Source of the DNA: JADJWR01 sp964509545
Lineage (GTDB): Bacteria; Pseudomonadota; Gammaproteobacteria; Burkholderiales; Burkholderiaceae_F
Assembly (NCBI GenBank): GCA_964509545.1
Contig: CAZDXQ010000016.1
Span: 1-64,000 of the forward strand
Direction: 5' to 3'
DNA: 64,000 nt
Under the pieces are notes generated by a model that saw only the letters and a program-made list of their open reading frames with translations, made no database searches and was not told the origin of the DNA. This document shows, one piece after another, positions 17,647 through 26,590 of the stretch; position 1 is the stretch's first letter, and every line of letters begins with the position of its first letter. The position numbers and the translations under genes were made by a program.

Positions 17647-18672
17647 TCAAGCTTTCGCCCTCGCTCGACGCTCACCAGTTTCAGCCAAGAAGTGCGCCGC
17701 CTGAATAAGGCGATCCGCGGTGATCGAGCTGTTGTCTGCATGCTTGCTGTAAGAACAGTAGTCAGGCGATGTCGACGTGACCTTGGCGAGTAGGCCGAAG
17801 CCGTCAATCTCCGCCGCCGATGTCGGCGCAAAGAAAGCTACCGACTTCACACCCTGGGCAATGCCTAGATGCATGGCGAGACTATCGCTTGTGATCAACA
17901 AATCGAGGCGCCCGATCAATGCGGCCATCCGCAAGACGGAATCATTGGTGTTCGGCACCAGAAGCGGCAGTCGCGAACGCGTCGCCGCGATTTCCAAATT
18001 GCGGTCGCGGTCGTTGCCGGCGCCGAAGAGCACTACGGCACATCCTTGGCCAAACGGTCCATGACCGGCCAGCAATGCGTCGATAAGCCTGATCAGTTCC
18101 GGCAGGCGCAACTCCTTCGACGGCCAGCGCCCACCGGCGAAGGGATTGATCCCAATGAGTGACTGATACGGTCGGAACGAAGTGGCCGCCCACTCGTTCA
18201 GGTGCGGATTGCCGTAGAAGACTGGCTCTACGCTCGCTACCCCAAAGAGATCGCAATGGATCTCGGCGTGCCCTCTCGTGTTGAGCTTCTTGAGTTCATC
18301 CGCACGAGCCTTGCCAAATCGCGACAGCAGGCCCATATCGAACCAGCCCGCAGCATCGTCCGTGTAGGTCGGCCGCCCATTCCGCAACAGCGCGCCGGTT
18401 ATCTCGCTCGTCTTTAGCTGTGCGACGTCGTCGAGGACATCCAACTCGTCGTCAAGCGAAAAGATGCGGTCGAACGAAAAAACACGCGCCTCGGCAAACG
18501 ACGTCCAGATGTCATCGATCCACGGATTGAAGCGCAGAAGCGGCACCGATTCCGGTGCTGTCAGCCAAGACAATCGCAGGCCTTCGCCAAATCTCCTGCG
18601 CAGCGCTCTGGCGAAGTAGGATGTCCGCACGACGTCGCCGAGCGCTCCGTGCTTGACGATCAGAATCCTCAC
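17647..18672 (-). CDS. Glycosyltransferase family 9 (heptosyltransferase-like)
   Basis: 341 aa. The N-terminus MRILIVKHGALGDVVRTSYF is the GT9 signature, as in WaaC/WaaF/WaaQ ADP-heptose transferases, and the C-terminal half keeps the second Rossmann domain with GINPFAGGRWPSK and LITSDSLAMHLG (donor-site region). It would add heptose or a related sugar from the cytoplasmic face of the inner membrane; acceptor unknown. The start is GTG at 18672, overlapping the stop of the upstream 1131-residue gene as GTGA, so the two are translationally coupled. ADP-heptose synthesis genes lie at 29-33 kb. Confidence 0.82.
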   Translation of the reverse strand: MRILIVKHGALGDVVRTSYFARALRRRFGEGLRLSWLTAPESVPLLRFNPWIDDIWTSFAEARVFSFDRIFSLDDELDVLDDVAQLKTSEITGALLRNGRPTYTDDAAGWFDMGLLSRFGKARADELKKLNTRGHAEIHCDLFGVASVEPVFYGNPHLNEWAATSFRPYQSLIGINPFAGGRWPSKELRLPELIRLIDALLAGHGPFGQGCAVVLFGAGNDRDRNLEIAATRSRLPLLVPNTNDSVLRMAALIGRLDLLITSDSLAMHLGIAQGVKSVAFFAPTSAAEIDGFGLLAKVTSTSPDYCSYSKHADNSSITADRLIQAAHFLAETGERRARAKA

Positions 18673-21600
18673 AGCGTCGCCACCTCCGCGCCAGTCTCGA
18701 TCCTTGTCGTTGCCGCCGTCCGAACCGCTGGCAGCATGTCCTGCATCAGGCAGCGACGCATTGCCGCCAGAGAGAAATTCTCCTGGGCGAACTCAGTCTG
18801 CCGCCGCCGCTGCGCTCTCCACGCATCGTCGTCGGAAAGCAGCCGCAGCACCGCGGCCGCGAACCTTTCGGCGTCGTCATGCACCGGTATCGTTCCGGAC
18901 AATTGCTCCATACCCTGCGCGCCGATAGACGTGGTGACCACCGGCACGCCGAAACGCATCGCCTCGACAACCTTTCCCTTCATTCCTGCGCCGTAGCGAA
19001 GCGGCGCGACGACGACACGAGCGCGGGCATAGTGCCCGGCCAGTTGCTCATCGGTGACATAGCCTGACACGAGGACATTCTCATCTGCCGCCAGCGCCTT
19101 CACGTTCTCAGTCGGATTGGAACCGACGAGCCAAAGGCGCACAGAAGGATCCTCGGCCCGAATCAGCGGCCATGCGTTCTCGGTGAACCAGACCGCCGCA
19201 TCTTCGTTCGGTGGATGGCCAAAGCCGGCGACGAAGAGCAGATCCCGCCGCGACGCAAGATTGGTCTCCTCAACTGGCGCGAAGTCTCGGAAGCCGAACA
19301 CCGGAATCGTTCTGACGACCTTATCCGGCCGGAGCCCGCGCACGTAGGACGACTCGCCGTCGGCCGGATAGTAGATCACGTCGGCCAAGGACCAGAGTCG
19401 GCGCTCAAGTTCCTCCATCCGTGCCGCCTCGGCATCGGCTACCTTCGAAATACCGACGACCTTCGCCTGTTCTCGAATCCGAAGATGGTGGATGTCGTGC
19501 CCGTAGTAAAAGATCTTGGCATTGCTGTTGGCCCGAAGAGCATCGATGAAGTTCGCTGCGACGTAAGGCCTGCTCAGCAGCGCGTAATCGATGTATTGGC
19601 CGTGCTCTGCAATCCATGTATCGAATGCGTTCGAGTATTCCGTCCCGTAGAAGACCTCCACGCCCATCGCTTGCAGAGCGCCCGCGTACTGGGGATCACG
19701 CCAAAGGTTCTCCGGCCAAAACTTGACCTGGTAGCCCATTTCGACCAACAGCTCGATCCACTGGTACATCGTTCTCGAGCCTGCGTCGCGATCCGGTTGT
19801 GGCACATAGTGGTCGACCACAAGAACGCATCGCTTGTTGCGCGACCGCTCGCGAGCAAGAAACACGTGCTCGGCATTCGGGAAATGGAAGACCTTCAGCG
19901 TCTCCTGCCAGCGCCGCAGGAACTTCTTCTGGTTCTCGACCTGGTAGGCCTTGATGCCTGTCGTCTCGTCCGTACCGTGACTGACGCCCTCGAAGTGAAT
20001 CACGACTGATCGCGGCTGGTAGACGACCTTCAGGCCGCGCTCGCGGATTCGAAACGCCAGGTCCGTGTCCTCGCAATACGCCGGAACGTATAACTCATCG
20101 AAACCGCCAAGGTCGCGGAGCAGACTCGTGCGGACAAGAATCGATGCCGCCGAGCAATAGTCGGTCTCGCGCGCAAAGTTGAACATCGAACGCTCCGGGT
20201 CCTGAAGTCGGCCGAAGTTCCAGGCCGATGCATCGGCCCAGACGATCCCACCCGCCTCCTGGAGCCGACCATCCGGAAAGACCAGCTTCGATCCCGCCAG
20301 TCCGCAGTCCGGCCACCGCTCGAACGTCCCGACCAGCGCATCGAGCCAGCCCGCCGTGACTTCGGTGTCGTTGTTGAGGAAGTGGACAAACTCACCCGAG
20401 GCAAGCTGAACGGCACGATTGCAGGAACGCAGAAATCCCAGATTTTTCGCGTTGACCTCGTAGCGCAGGCCGGGGACGCCGGCCAGCCGGCCTATCTCGG
20501 CGTCTCCCGATGCGTCCTCCACGACGATGATCTCGACGGCCACGCTCGGCATATTGCGGGCAATCGATCTGAGGCAGGTCAGCGTTACGGCGAGCTTCCC
20601 ATACGTGGGAATGATGATGGTCACTCGGGGCCTTTCGGCCACCGGAAACGCCAGTTCAGCCAGAACTCTGTCGACCTCGCCGGCTTCTTCGATCATTTCT
20701 GCCAGCGGCGCCTGCTGGCGATACTGCTGCGCAAGCTTCCACTGCTCGTAGCCGACCAGACCGGAAAACAGCGGCCCGCCGACGCGATAGGCGAGGCGTG
20801 CCATTTGCTGCTTGCGCCGATGGGACAGAGGCAGCTTCAGGTACACCTTCAACGCAATGCGCTGCACCTCGGGCCGCAGCCCGCCCATGACGAGGCGCCA
20901 CTCGCCTCGCAGAAGCCGTCCGGCAACACGAAGCGGCCGAGTCAGCCGCCACGACCGCGACCATATGATCCTGTGCAACTCCGCTTCTCGTTCCGCGAGT
21001 CGCTGCTGTGTCTGCAGCAACGATCGCTCGACACGCACCCTCTCGTCAGCCTTCACCGCTGCGTCACGTTGCGCTGCCTCGAGACCTCGTCTTGTTTCCT
21101 CGAGGTTCTTCCTCGTTTCCTCGAGCATCGCGGCCGCGGCCCGGCACTCGGCCTGCGTTGCCTCGATTGTCGCTCGAGCTTGCGACAGTTCCCTCTCCAG
21201 GCTCCTTGCCCAGGTTGCGGCTTCGTCTTGATCGGAGATTGCCTTTGCCAGTTTTTCGCGGGTCTGCATCAACTCGACGTCAAGCGCCTTGGCCCACCCA
21301 ACCGTCGTTACATGTCGCTTGACCGGATCATCGACCTCGGAGAGCGCGAACGAAGGCTGAAGTTCCGGAAGCAACGAGTCTTGCGCTGCGCACACCGCGA
21401 CGAAGTAGACGGCGCCACCGAGAAGCGCCGTTCGCGGCGCCCACGAATCGCCGCGATCCGCAAACGCGCTGTACTGCGGCGCATGCTGGCCATCCGGCAA
21501 GAGCGCCGAACCCGTCACCATGCGCTGCGTCACATAACGGATTGCCGGGAAACTTCTGCGCAGCAGGCGATCGAGTTCGTCGAAGTCGAGCTCCCGAACA

Positions 21601-22064
21601 TGAAATTCGTTGGCCGCTTCGCGCATCTGTCCGTAAACGGGACGGTTTGGCGACGAGAGCACAAGCAAGCCTTCGGGAGCGAGTACGCGACGAATCTCCG
21701 CCAGCATCACGTCCTGCTCCCGCAGGTGCTCGATCGTTTCGAACGACACGACCCGCTCGACACTGCCGCTCGCCAGCGGGATCGCGCATGCGCTTCCCCA
21801 CGCAAAGCGCAGATTCTGCTGTCGCGAGTAGCGCTCCGTCGCGTGCGCTACGGCCGCGGCGTCGATGTCGACCCCGACAACATGGCGCGCCTCCTGCGCA
21901 AGCATGAATGACCCATACCCCTCGCCACAGGCAATGTCGAGCACGGACTTGCCATGGCAAAGCGGTGTCGCCCAGGCATAGCGGTGCAGGTGCTCAAGAC
22001 GGATTTCTCCTCCGAGCTCGGGCACGTAGCGCTCGCCGGTGAACTGCATGCCGGCGCTACCCAT
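18669..22064 (-). CDS. Three-domain methyltransferase - GT2 - GT4 protein
   Basis: 1131 aa. Residues about 1-240 form a class I methyltransferase (GKSVLDIACGEGYGS as motif I, ETIEHL). Residues about 275-365 are an Arg/Glu-rich coiled coil. Residues about 485-740 are a GT2 transferase (VTIIIPTYGK, LNNDTEVTAGWLD, FDELYVPAYCEDTDLAFR). Residues about 755-1110 are a GT4-like glycosyltransferase (VLVVDHYVPQPDRDAGS near its start, GYVTDEQL, APLRYGAGMKGKVVEAM). Such multi-domain proteins build and modify O-antigen repeats or chain ends; the coiled coil might set chain length as in WbdD, which is speculative. It overlaps wzt by 8 bp upstream and a GT9 gene by 4 bp downstream, so it belongs to the ABC-export operon. 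Confidence 0.88.
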   Translation of the reverse strand: MGSAGMQFTGERYVPELGGEIRLEHLHRYAWATPLCHGKSVLDIACGEGYGSFMLAQEARHVVGVDIDAAAVAHATERYSRQQNLRFAWGSACAIPLASGSVERVVSFETIEHLREQDVMLAEIRRVLAPEGLLVLSSPNRPVYGQMREAANEFHVRELDFDELDRLLRRSFPAIRYVTQRMVTGSALLPDGQHAPQYSAFADRGDSWAPRTALLGGAVYFVAVCAAQDSLLPELQPSFALSEVDDPVKRHVTTVGWAKALDVELMQTREKLAKAISDQDEAATWARSLERELSQARATIEATQAECRAAAAMLEETRKNLEETRRGLEAAQRDAAVKADERVRVERSLLQTQQRLAEREAELHRIIWSRSWRLTRPLRVAGRLLRGEWRLVMGGLRPEVQRIALKVYLKLPLSHRRKQQMARLAYRVGGPLFSGLVGYEQWKLAQQYRQQAPLAEMIEEAGEVDRVLAELAFPVAERPRVTIIIPTYGKLAVTLTCLRSIARNMPSVAVEIIVVEDASGDAEIGRLAGVPGLRYEVNAKNLGFLRSCNRAVQLASGEFVHFLNNDTEVTAGWLDALVGTFERWPDCGLAGSKLVFPDGRLQEAGGIVWADASAWNFGRLQDPERSMFNFARETDYCSAASILVRTSLLRDLGGFDELYVPAYCEDTDLAFRIRERGLKVVYQPRSVVIHFEGVSHGTDETTGIKAYQVENQKKFLRRWQETLKVFHFPNAEHVFLARERSRNKRCVLVVDHYVPQPDRDAGSRTMYQWIELLVEMGYQVKFWPENLWRDPQYAGALQAMGVEVFYGTEYSNAFDTWIAEHGQYIDYALLSRPYVAANFIDALRANSNAKIFYYGHDIHHLRIREQAKVVGISKVADAEAARMEELERRLWSLADVIYYPADGESSYVRGLRPDKVVRTIPVFGFRDFAPVEETNLASRRDLLFVAGFGHPPNEDAAVWFTENAWPLIRAEDPSVRLWLVGSNPTENVKALAADENVLVSGYVTDEQLAGHYARARVVVAPLRYGAGMKGKVVEAMRFGVPVVTTSIGAQGMEQLSGTIPVHDDAERFAAAVLRLLSDDDAWRAQRRRQTEFAQENFSLAAMRRCLMQDMLPAVRTAATTRIETGAEVATL

Positions 22065-23442
22065 TGGCGAGTCCCACGCTGATGTCCAGCATCGGGATAC
22101 CTATTAGGCCATGCCGCAGCGTCGCGTCGTTCGAGCGGAATGACAACGCATCATGAATCCAATGCTGCTGAGTATGGTCGTTCTGGGAACCACTCGCTAC
22201 GGCAACATCGACCGTGTATTCGCCTGAAGGCATCAACGGCATGCGGAAGCGGAAACGCGCGACCATACGCTCCCCGGCAGAGGCGCGCGGCGGGCTGCCC
22301 AGATACATGAGATACGAGTTGTCTCCGAAAAGGCGCTGGCCCAGCCTGTCCTTGACGTAAAAGCCAAAGATGACGTCCTGCACATCCGCGAAAGCGCGCG
22401 CCGAGATCTCGAGTACAACGACCTCCCCTTCGAGCACATGCGCCGACGGGTCACCCGTATCGGCCCGAAGGCGCACATCGTCTATTTCGATCTTTCGCTC
22501 GCCAAATGCTGCGGCGACACGCTCCGGATCGAACTCGAAGACGGGCATCGCCGTGCGGCCTGGAAATCCGACAATGGCTTGCGACCGTACGTCGACCTCG
22601 GTCGCGAGTGAGGGGCACGCCCTGCCACCACGCGAGTTGGTCGCACTCACGGTGACGCGCGCACCCGCGGCGGCCCGGTCTTGTGCGTGTTGCTCCGCCA
22701 GATAGCTCTCCACGACCTGTTTCGACGGTCCGTCCATCATCACCCGCCCCTGCTCGAGCCAGATTGCACGAGAGCAGAGATTGATCACCGCGGACAGGTC
22801 GTGACTGACGAAAAGCAGCGTGCCGCGGCTCTGGAAATCACGAAGATAACGAGCGCATTTCTGCGAGAAGCGCACATCCCCAACCGACAGCGCCTCATCG
22901 ATCACCAGGACGTCCGCGTCGACATGGGCGGCGACAGCAAAGGCCAGGCGGACGTACATGCCGCTCGAATACGTCTTTACCGGCTGTTTGATGAAGTCAC
23001 CGAGATCCGAGAACGCCACGATTGAATCAAAGCGCCGCGCCAGCTCCTGCTCCGCGATGCCGTAGAGCAGCCCGCTCAGGCGGATGTTTTCCTCGCCCGT
23101 GAACTCGGGGTTGAAGCCCGCGCCGAGCTCGAGCAACGCTGCAACCCTGCCGTGCCGCGAAACGCTGCCCGTCGTGGGCGTCAAGGTGCCACAGATCAGC
23201 TGCAGGAGCGTTGACTTGCCCGAGCCGTTCCGGCCGATGATCCCGAGTGTTTCCCCTTCCGCGACATCAAAGGAGATGGGATGCAGGGCCCAGAACTCTC
23301 TCGCATACTGCCCCGGCGCGAATCCACAGAAGCGGCGAAGCCTCCCAAGGACCATTTTGCGCAGCCGATCGACCGGCCGGGCGTAGACGTCGTAACGCTT
23401 TGAGAGATCGTCGGCGCGAATCGCGACCGGCCTAGAGGACAT
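22057..23442 (-). CDS. wzt: O-antigen/polysaccharide ABC exporter ATP-binding protein Wzt
   Basis: 461 aa. The N-terminal ATPase (about residues 1-240) has Walker A GRNGSGKST, signature YSSGMYVRLAF, Walker B VLVIDEAL and a switch His (FVSHD). A linker then leads to a C-terminal domain (about 300-461) of the carbohydrate-binding type found in Wzt proteins, which recognises the chain terminus of the exported glycan; a methyl-bearing end made by the neighbouring methyltransferase would fit but is inferred. The start is the ATG at 23442, overlapping wzm by 11 bp. Partner of the Wzm permease in the inner membrane. Confidence 0.93.
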   Translation of the reverse strand: MSSRPVAIRADDLSKRYDVYARPVDRLRKMVLGRLRRFCGFAPGQYAREFWALHPISFDVAEGETLGIIGRNGSGKSTLLQLICGTLTPTTGSVSRHGRVAALLELGAGFNPEFTGEENIRLSGLLYGIAEQELARRFDSIVAFSDLGDFIKQPVKTYSSGMYVRLAFAVAAHVDADVLVIDEALSVGDVRFSQKCARYLRDFQSRGTLLFVSHDLSAVINLCSRAIWLEQGRVMMDGPSKQVVESYLAEQHAQDRAAAGARVTVSATNSRGGRACPSLATEVDVRSQAIVGFPGRTAMPVFEFDPERVAAAFGERKIEIDDVRLRADTGDPSAHVLEGEVVVLEISARAFADVQDVIFGFYVKDRLGQRLFGDNSYLMYLGSPPRASAGERMVARFRFRMPLMPSGEYTVDVAVASGSQNDHTQQHWIHDALSFRSNDATLRHGLIGIPMLDISVGLANG

Positions 23443-24253
23443 CGGCAAACCCTGGTCGCGTGCGCTGGAACCACCAGAAGGCAAACCAGGCAAACACGGA
23501 CGCACCAACTGTGTAAAGACCCAACCCGATCCAGTCGGGCCAGCGGCCCCAAATCAATGCTTCGCGCGACTGCTCGATGATGAACGTCAGCGGGTTCAAC
23601 AGCAGCAGCTTGCGGTATGGCTCCGCGAGCATCGTTGCCGGATAGAAAACGGGCGCCAGAAACATCAGCGCCATCGTCAGGATGCCGACAGCCTGCTGCA
23701 GATCGCGAATGAAGACGCCCAGCGACGCCAGCAGCCAGACAACGCCGACGACCGCGGGAATGAACGACAGCAGGACGAAGGGAAAGGCGACGACAGTAAC
23801 GGGCAGCGGCCCGCGAACCAGCAGCAGCGCGAGCAACAAGGCCAGCGTCGAGACAAGAGCATGAAAGAGCGCCGTTCCGACGACAACCCACGACAGGGTC
23901 TCTAGCGGAAACACGACTTTCTTCACGTAATTGGGATTGCTGACAACGAGCTGAGGCGCCCGATTGGCACATTCGGCAAAGAAGCCGTGGATGATCATGC
24001 CCACGAACAGAATGACTGCAAACTCGGCCTGCCCTTCGTTCGGAAGACCCCAGCGCGCCTTGAACACGTGGCCAAAGACGAATGTATAGACCAGCAAGAG
24101 CAGCAATGGGTTGAAGAAAGACCAGAAGACGCCCAGCATCGCTCCGCGGTACCGGCCAATCACTTCGCGCCTGGTCATTTGCCGCACCAGGGCGAAGTGA
24201 CGAGCCAGCGCCGCCCAAGGCGAAAGGATCCAGAGCCGGTATTCCGCGCTCAC
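23432..24253 (-). CDS. wzm: O-antigen/polysaccharide ABC exporter permease Wzm
   Basis: 273 aa ABC-2 type permease with about six hydrophobic segments. VRQMTRREVIGRYRGAMLG near the N-terminus, then FVGMIIHGFFAECANRAP and the NPLTFIIEQSREALIWG motif, are characteristic of Wzm/KpsM/TagG permeases. The GTG start at 24253 overlaps the rfbD stop as GTGA; a longer upstream frame is antisense to rfbD and lacks family sequence. Together with Wzt it exports an undecaprenyl-linked polysaccharide across the inner membrane. Confidence 0.92.
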   Translation of the reverse strand: MSAEYRLWILSPWAALARHFALVRQMTRREVIGRYRGAMLGVFWSFFNPLLLLLVYTFVFGHVFKARWGLPNEGQAEFAVILFVGMIIHGFFAECANRAPQLVVSNPNYVKKVVFPLETLSWVVVGTALFHALVSTLALLLALLLVRGPLPVTVVAFPFVLLSFIPAVVGVVWLLASLGVFIRDLQQAVGILTMALMFLAPVFYPATMLAEPYRKLLLLNPLTFIIEQSREALIWGRWPDWIGLGLYTVGASVFAWFAFWWFQRTRPGFADVL

Positions 24254-25146
24254 GGCTGCCAGTCTTCGAGGCACAGGTTCAGCGCCTGCTCCCAATGCGG
24301 CATGCGGATTCCCCAGATTTCTCCGACCCGCGAGTTGTCGAGCAATGAGTACATCGGCCGCTGCGCGGGTGTCGAGTACTCCGTGGTCGCGATCGGCACA
24401 AGCCGCTTCAGGCGGCGCTGGGAGTCCGCAACCCCGTCGAAAACCCTCTTCGCGAACTCGTACCAAGTCGTTGCGCCGGACGCCGTCAGATGGAAAATGC
24501 CGCCTCGCTCCTCGAAGATTCGGCGCACGGAGCCGGCGTCACGCCCGGCACGCGCCAGGATCTGAGCCGTCGCTTCGGCAACGGAACGTGCCCAGGTCGG
24601 AGCGCCAAGCTGATCGTTCACTACCTTGATTTCCTCGCGCTCACGCGCCAGGCGCAGCATGGTGCGGACGAAATTCTGGCCGCGGTTGGCGTAAACCCAA
24701 CTTGTTCTGAGAATGATCGCCGGCGCGCCGCTGCCGAGGATCGCCGTTTCGCCGGCCGCCTTGCTGCGCCCGTAGGCCGACAACGGGCCAGTGCGTTCGG
24801 ATTCGCGCCAGGGCTTCGTCGCCCGTCCGTCGAAAACGTAATCTGTCGAATAGTGCAGCAAGGCCGCGCCGTTCGACCGTGCCCACCGAGCCATGGCCGC
24901 CGGCGCCTCAGCGTTGATCCGGAAAGCGAGGTCTTCTTGCGACTCAGCCAGGTCCACCGCAGTAAATGCTGCAGAATTAACGATGACCTGCGGCCGAACC
25001 GCATCGAGGAGCGAAGTCACGTTCTCCGCTTCACTCAGATCACAGTCCGGCTGGTCCAAGGCCACAACTTCACCGAGCGTTTGCAGGGTCCGCGCCAGTT
25101 CGTAACCCACCTGACCGTTCCGTCCTGTCAGAAGAAGACGAATCAA
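24250..25146 (-). CDS. rfbD: dTDP-4-dehydrorhamnose reductase
   Basis: 298 aa, the last step of dTDP-L-rhamnose synthesis (NADPH reduction of dTDP-4-keto-L-rhamnose). Motifs are TGRNGQVGYEL (nucleotide-binding), HYSTDYVFDG and YGRSKAAGE with the catalytic Tyr and Lys. The start appears to be TTG at 25146, overlapping the rfbC stop as TTGA; no ATG is available before the Rossmann motif. It is the fourth rfb gene in an unbroken rfbB-A-C-D run followed directly by wzm. Confidence 0.94.
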   Translation of the reverse strand: MIRLLLTGRNGQVGYELARTLQTLGEVVALDQPDCDLSEAENVTSLLDAVRPQVIVNSAAFTAVDLAESQEDLAFRINAEAPAAMARWARSNGAALLHYSTDYVFDGRATKPWRESERTGPLSAYGRSKAAGETAILGSGAPAIILRTSWVYANRGQNFVRTMLRLAREREEIKVVNDQLGAPTWARSVAEATAQILARAGRDAGSVRRIFEERGGIFHLTASGATTWYEFAKRVFDGVADSQRRLKRLVPIATTEYSTPAQRPMYSLLDNSRVGEIWGIRMPHWEQALNLCLEDWQP

Positions 25147-25691
25147 GGAAACACCTCGGCCCGATCCAGGTACGGGGCGGAGAGGTCCTTGCCCGCCAGC
25201 AACGGCCCATCGTCGATCCGGCCCCAGTCGACAGCGAGCTGCGGGTCGTTCCAGCGCACACTCCGGTCGAATTCTTCCATCCAGTAGTCGGTAGTCTTGT
25301 ACAGAAAATCTGCGAATGCGCTACGCACCAGGAATGCGTGCCCGAACCCAGGCGGAACCCACAGCTGAAGCTTGTTCTCCGCGCTCAGTTCGACGCCCAC
25401 CCACCTACCGAAATTCGGCGACGAGCGTCGCAGATCGACCGCCACGTCGAACACCGCACCGCTGACCACCCGCACCAGTTTCCCCTGCGGCCTGACCAGC
25501 TGATAGTGGATGCCGCGCAGCACGTTCTTCGCCGAGCGCGAGTGATTGTCCTGCACGAACGTCACGTTGAGCCCGGTCGCCTCGCGAAAGACCCTCGCGT
25601 TCCAGCTTTCCATGAAGAAGCCGCGCTCGTCGCCGAAAACCTTCGGCTCGAGGATCAGCACTTCTGGTAATGCGGTGGCAGTGACCTTCAT
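25143..25691 (-). CDS. rfbC: dTDP-4-dehydrorhamnose 3,5-epimerase
   Basis: 182 aa cupin-type epimerase converting dTDP-4-keto-6-deoxyglucose to dTDP-4-keto-L-rhamnose. Typical N-terminus MKVTATALPEVLILEPKVFG, then GDERGFF and NVLRGIHYQ with the catalytic-site His, and WVPPGFGHAFLV. I use the ATG at 25691, which gives the standard family N-terminus; a TTG at 25700 that overlaps the rfbA stop is the alternative. It lies between rfbA and rfbD. Confidence 0.94.
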   Translation of the reverse strand: MKVTATALPEVLILEPKVFGDERGFFMESWNARVFREATGLNVTFVQDNHSRSAKNVLRGIHYQLVRPQGKLVRVVSGAVFDVAVDLRRSSPNFGRWVGVELSAENKLQLWVPPGFGHAFLVRSAFADFLYKTTDYWMEEFDRSVRWNDPQLAVDWGRIDDGPLLAGKDLSAPYLDRAEVFP

Positions 25692-25696
25692 CCCAT

Positions 25697-26590
25697 TCAA
25701 GCCGTTGGCGGGACGATTCGTTCGGTCAGCATGGCGCGCAGGTATCTGCCGTACTCGTTCTTCGTCAGCGGCGCGGCCAGCCGTTCGACTTGCGCGGCAT
25801 CGATCCAGCCCAGCCGGTACGCGATCTCCTCCGGGCAGGCGATCTTCAGGCCCTGCCGCTTTTCGATCGTCTCGATGAAGTGCGCCGCCTCGAGCAGCGA
25901 TTCGTGCGTTCCGGTGTCCAGCCAGGCCGAGCCGCGCCCCATTACCTCGACGGTCAGTGCCTTAGCCTGCAGGTAAAGCCGGTTGACGTCGGTGATCTCG
26001 AGTTCGCCGCGCGCCGAGGGTCTGATCGAGGCGGCGATGTCGAGCACCCGGTTGTCGTAGAAATAAAGGCCCGTGACCGCATAGTTCGAGCGCGGCTGCT
26101 TCGGCTTTTCTTCGATGCTCATCGCATGGCCGCGAGCATCGAATTCGATGACGCCGTAGCGCTCGGGGTCGTTGACGTGATAGGCGAACACGGTGGCGCC
26201 ATTGGGCCGGGCATTGGCGCGCACCAGCGAAGGCGCAAGGTCGTGGCCGTAGAAGATGTTGTCGCCGAGGATCAGCGCTGCCGGATCGCGGCCGACGAAC
26301 TCGCGGCCGATGATGAACGCCTGCGCCAGCCCGTCTGGCGACGGCTGCACTGCGTAGTCGATGCGGATACCCCACTGGCTGCCGTCGCCGAGCAGTTCGC
26401 GGAAGCGCGGCGTGTCGGCCGGCGTGGAGATCAGCAGCACCTCCCGGATGCCGGCCAACATCAGCGTGGTCAGCGGGTAGTACACCATCGGCTTGTCGTA
26501 CACCGGCAGCAGCTGCTTGGAGACGACTTGCGTTACCGGATACAGCCGCGTGCCCGAGCCGCCGGCGAGGATGATGCCCTTGCGGTTCAT
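25697..26590 (-). CDS. rfbA: Glucose-1-phosphate thymidylyltransferase
   Basis: 297 aa, normal for RmlA. It makes dTDP-glucose from glucose-1-P and dTTP, the first committed step to dTDP-rhamnose. N-terminal GGSGTRLYPVTQVVSKQLLP is the nucleotidyltransferase signature, followed by VYDKPMVYYPL and ILGDNIFYG. The ATG overlaps the rfbB stop (ATGA). The Glc-1-P source could be the phosphohexomutase at the window start. Confidence 0.95.
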   Translation of the reverse strand: MNRKGIILAGGSGTRLYPVTQVVSKQLLPVYDKPMVYYPLTTLMLAGIREVLLISTPADTPRFRELLGDGSQWGIRIDYAVQPSPDGLAQAFIIGREFVGRDPAALILGDNIFYGHDLAPSLVRANARPNGATVFAYHVNDPERYGVIEFDARGHAMSIEEKPKQPRSNYAVTGLYFYDNRVLDIAASIRPSARGELEITDVNRLYLQAKALTVEVMGRGSAWLDTGTHESLLEAAHFIETIEKRQGLKIACPEEIAYRLGWIDAAQVERLAAPLTKNEYGRYLRAMLTERIVPPTA

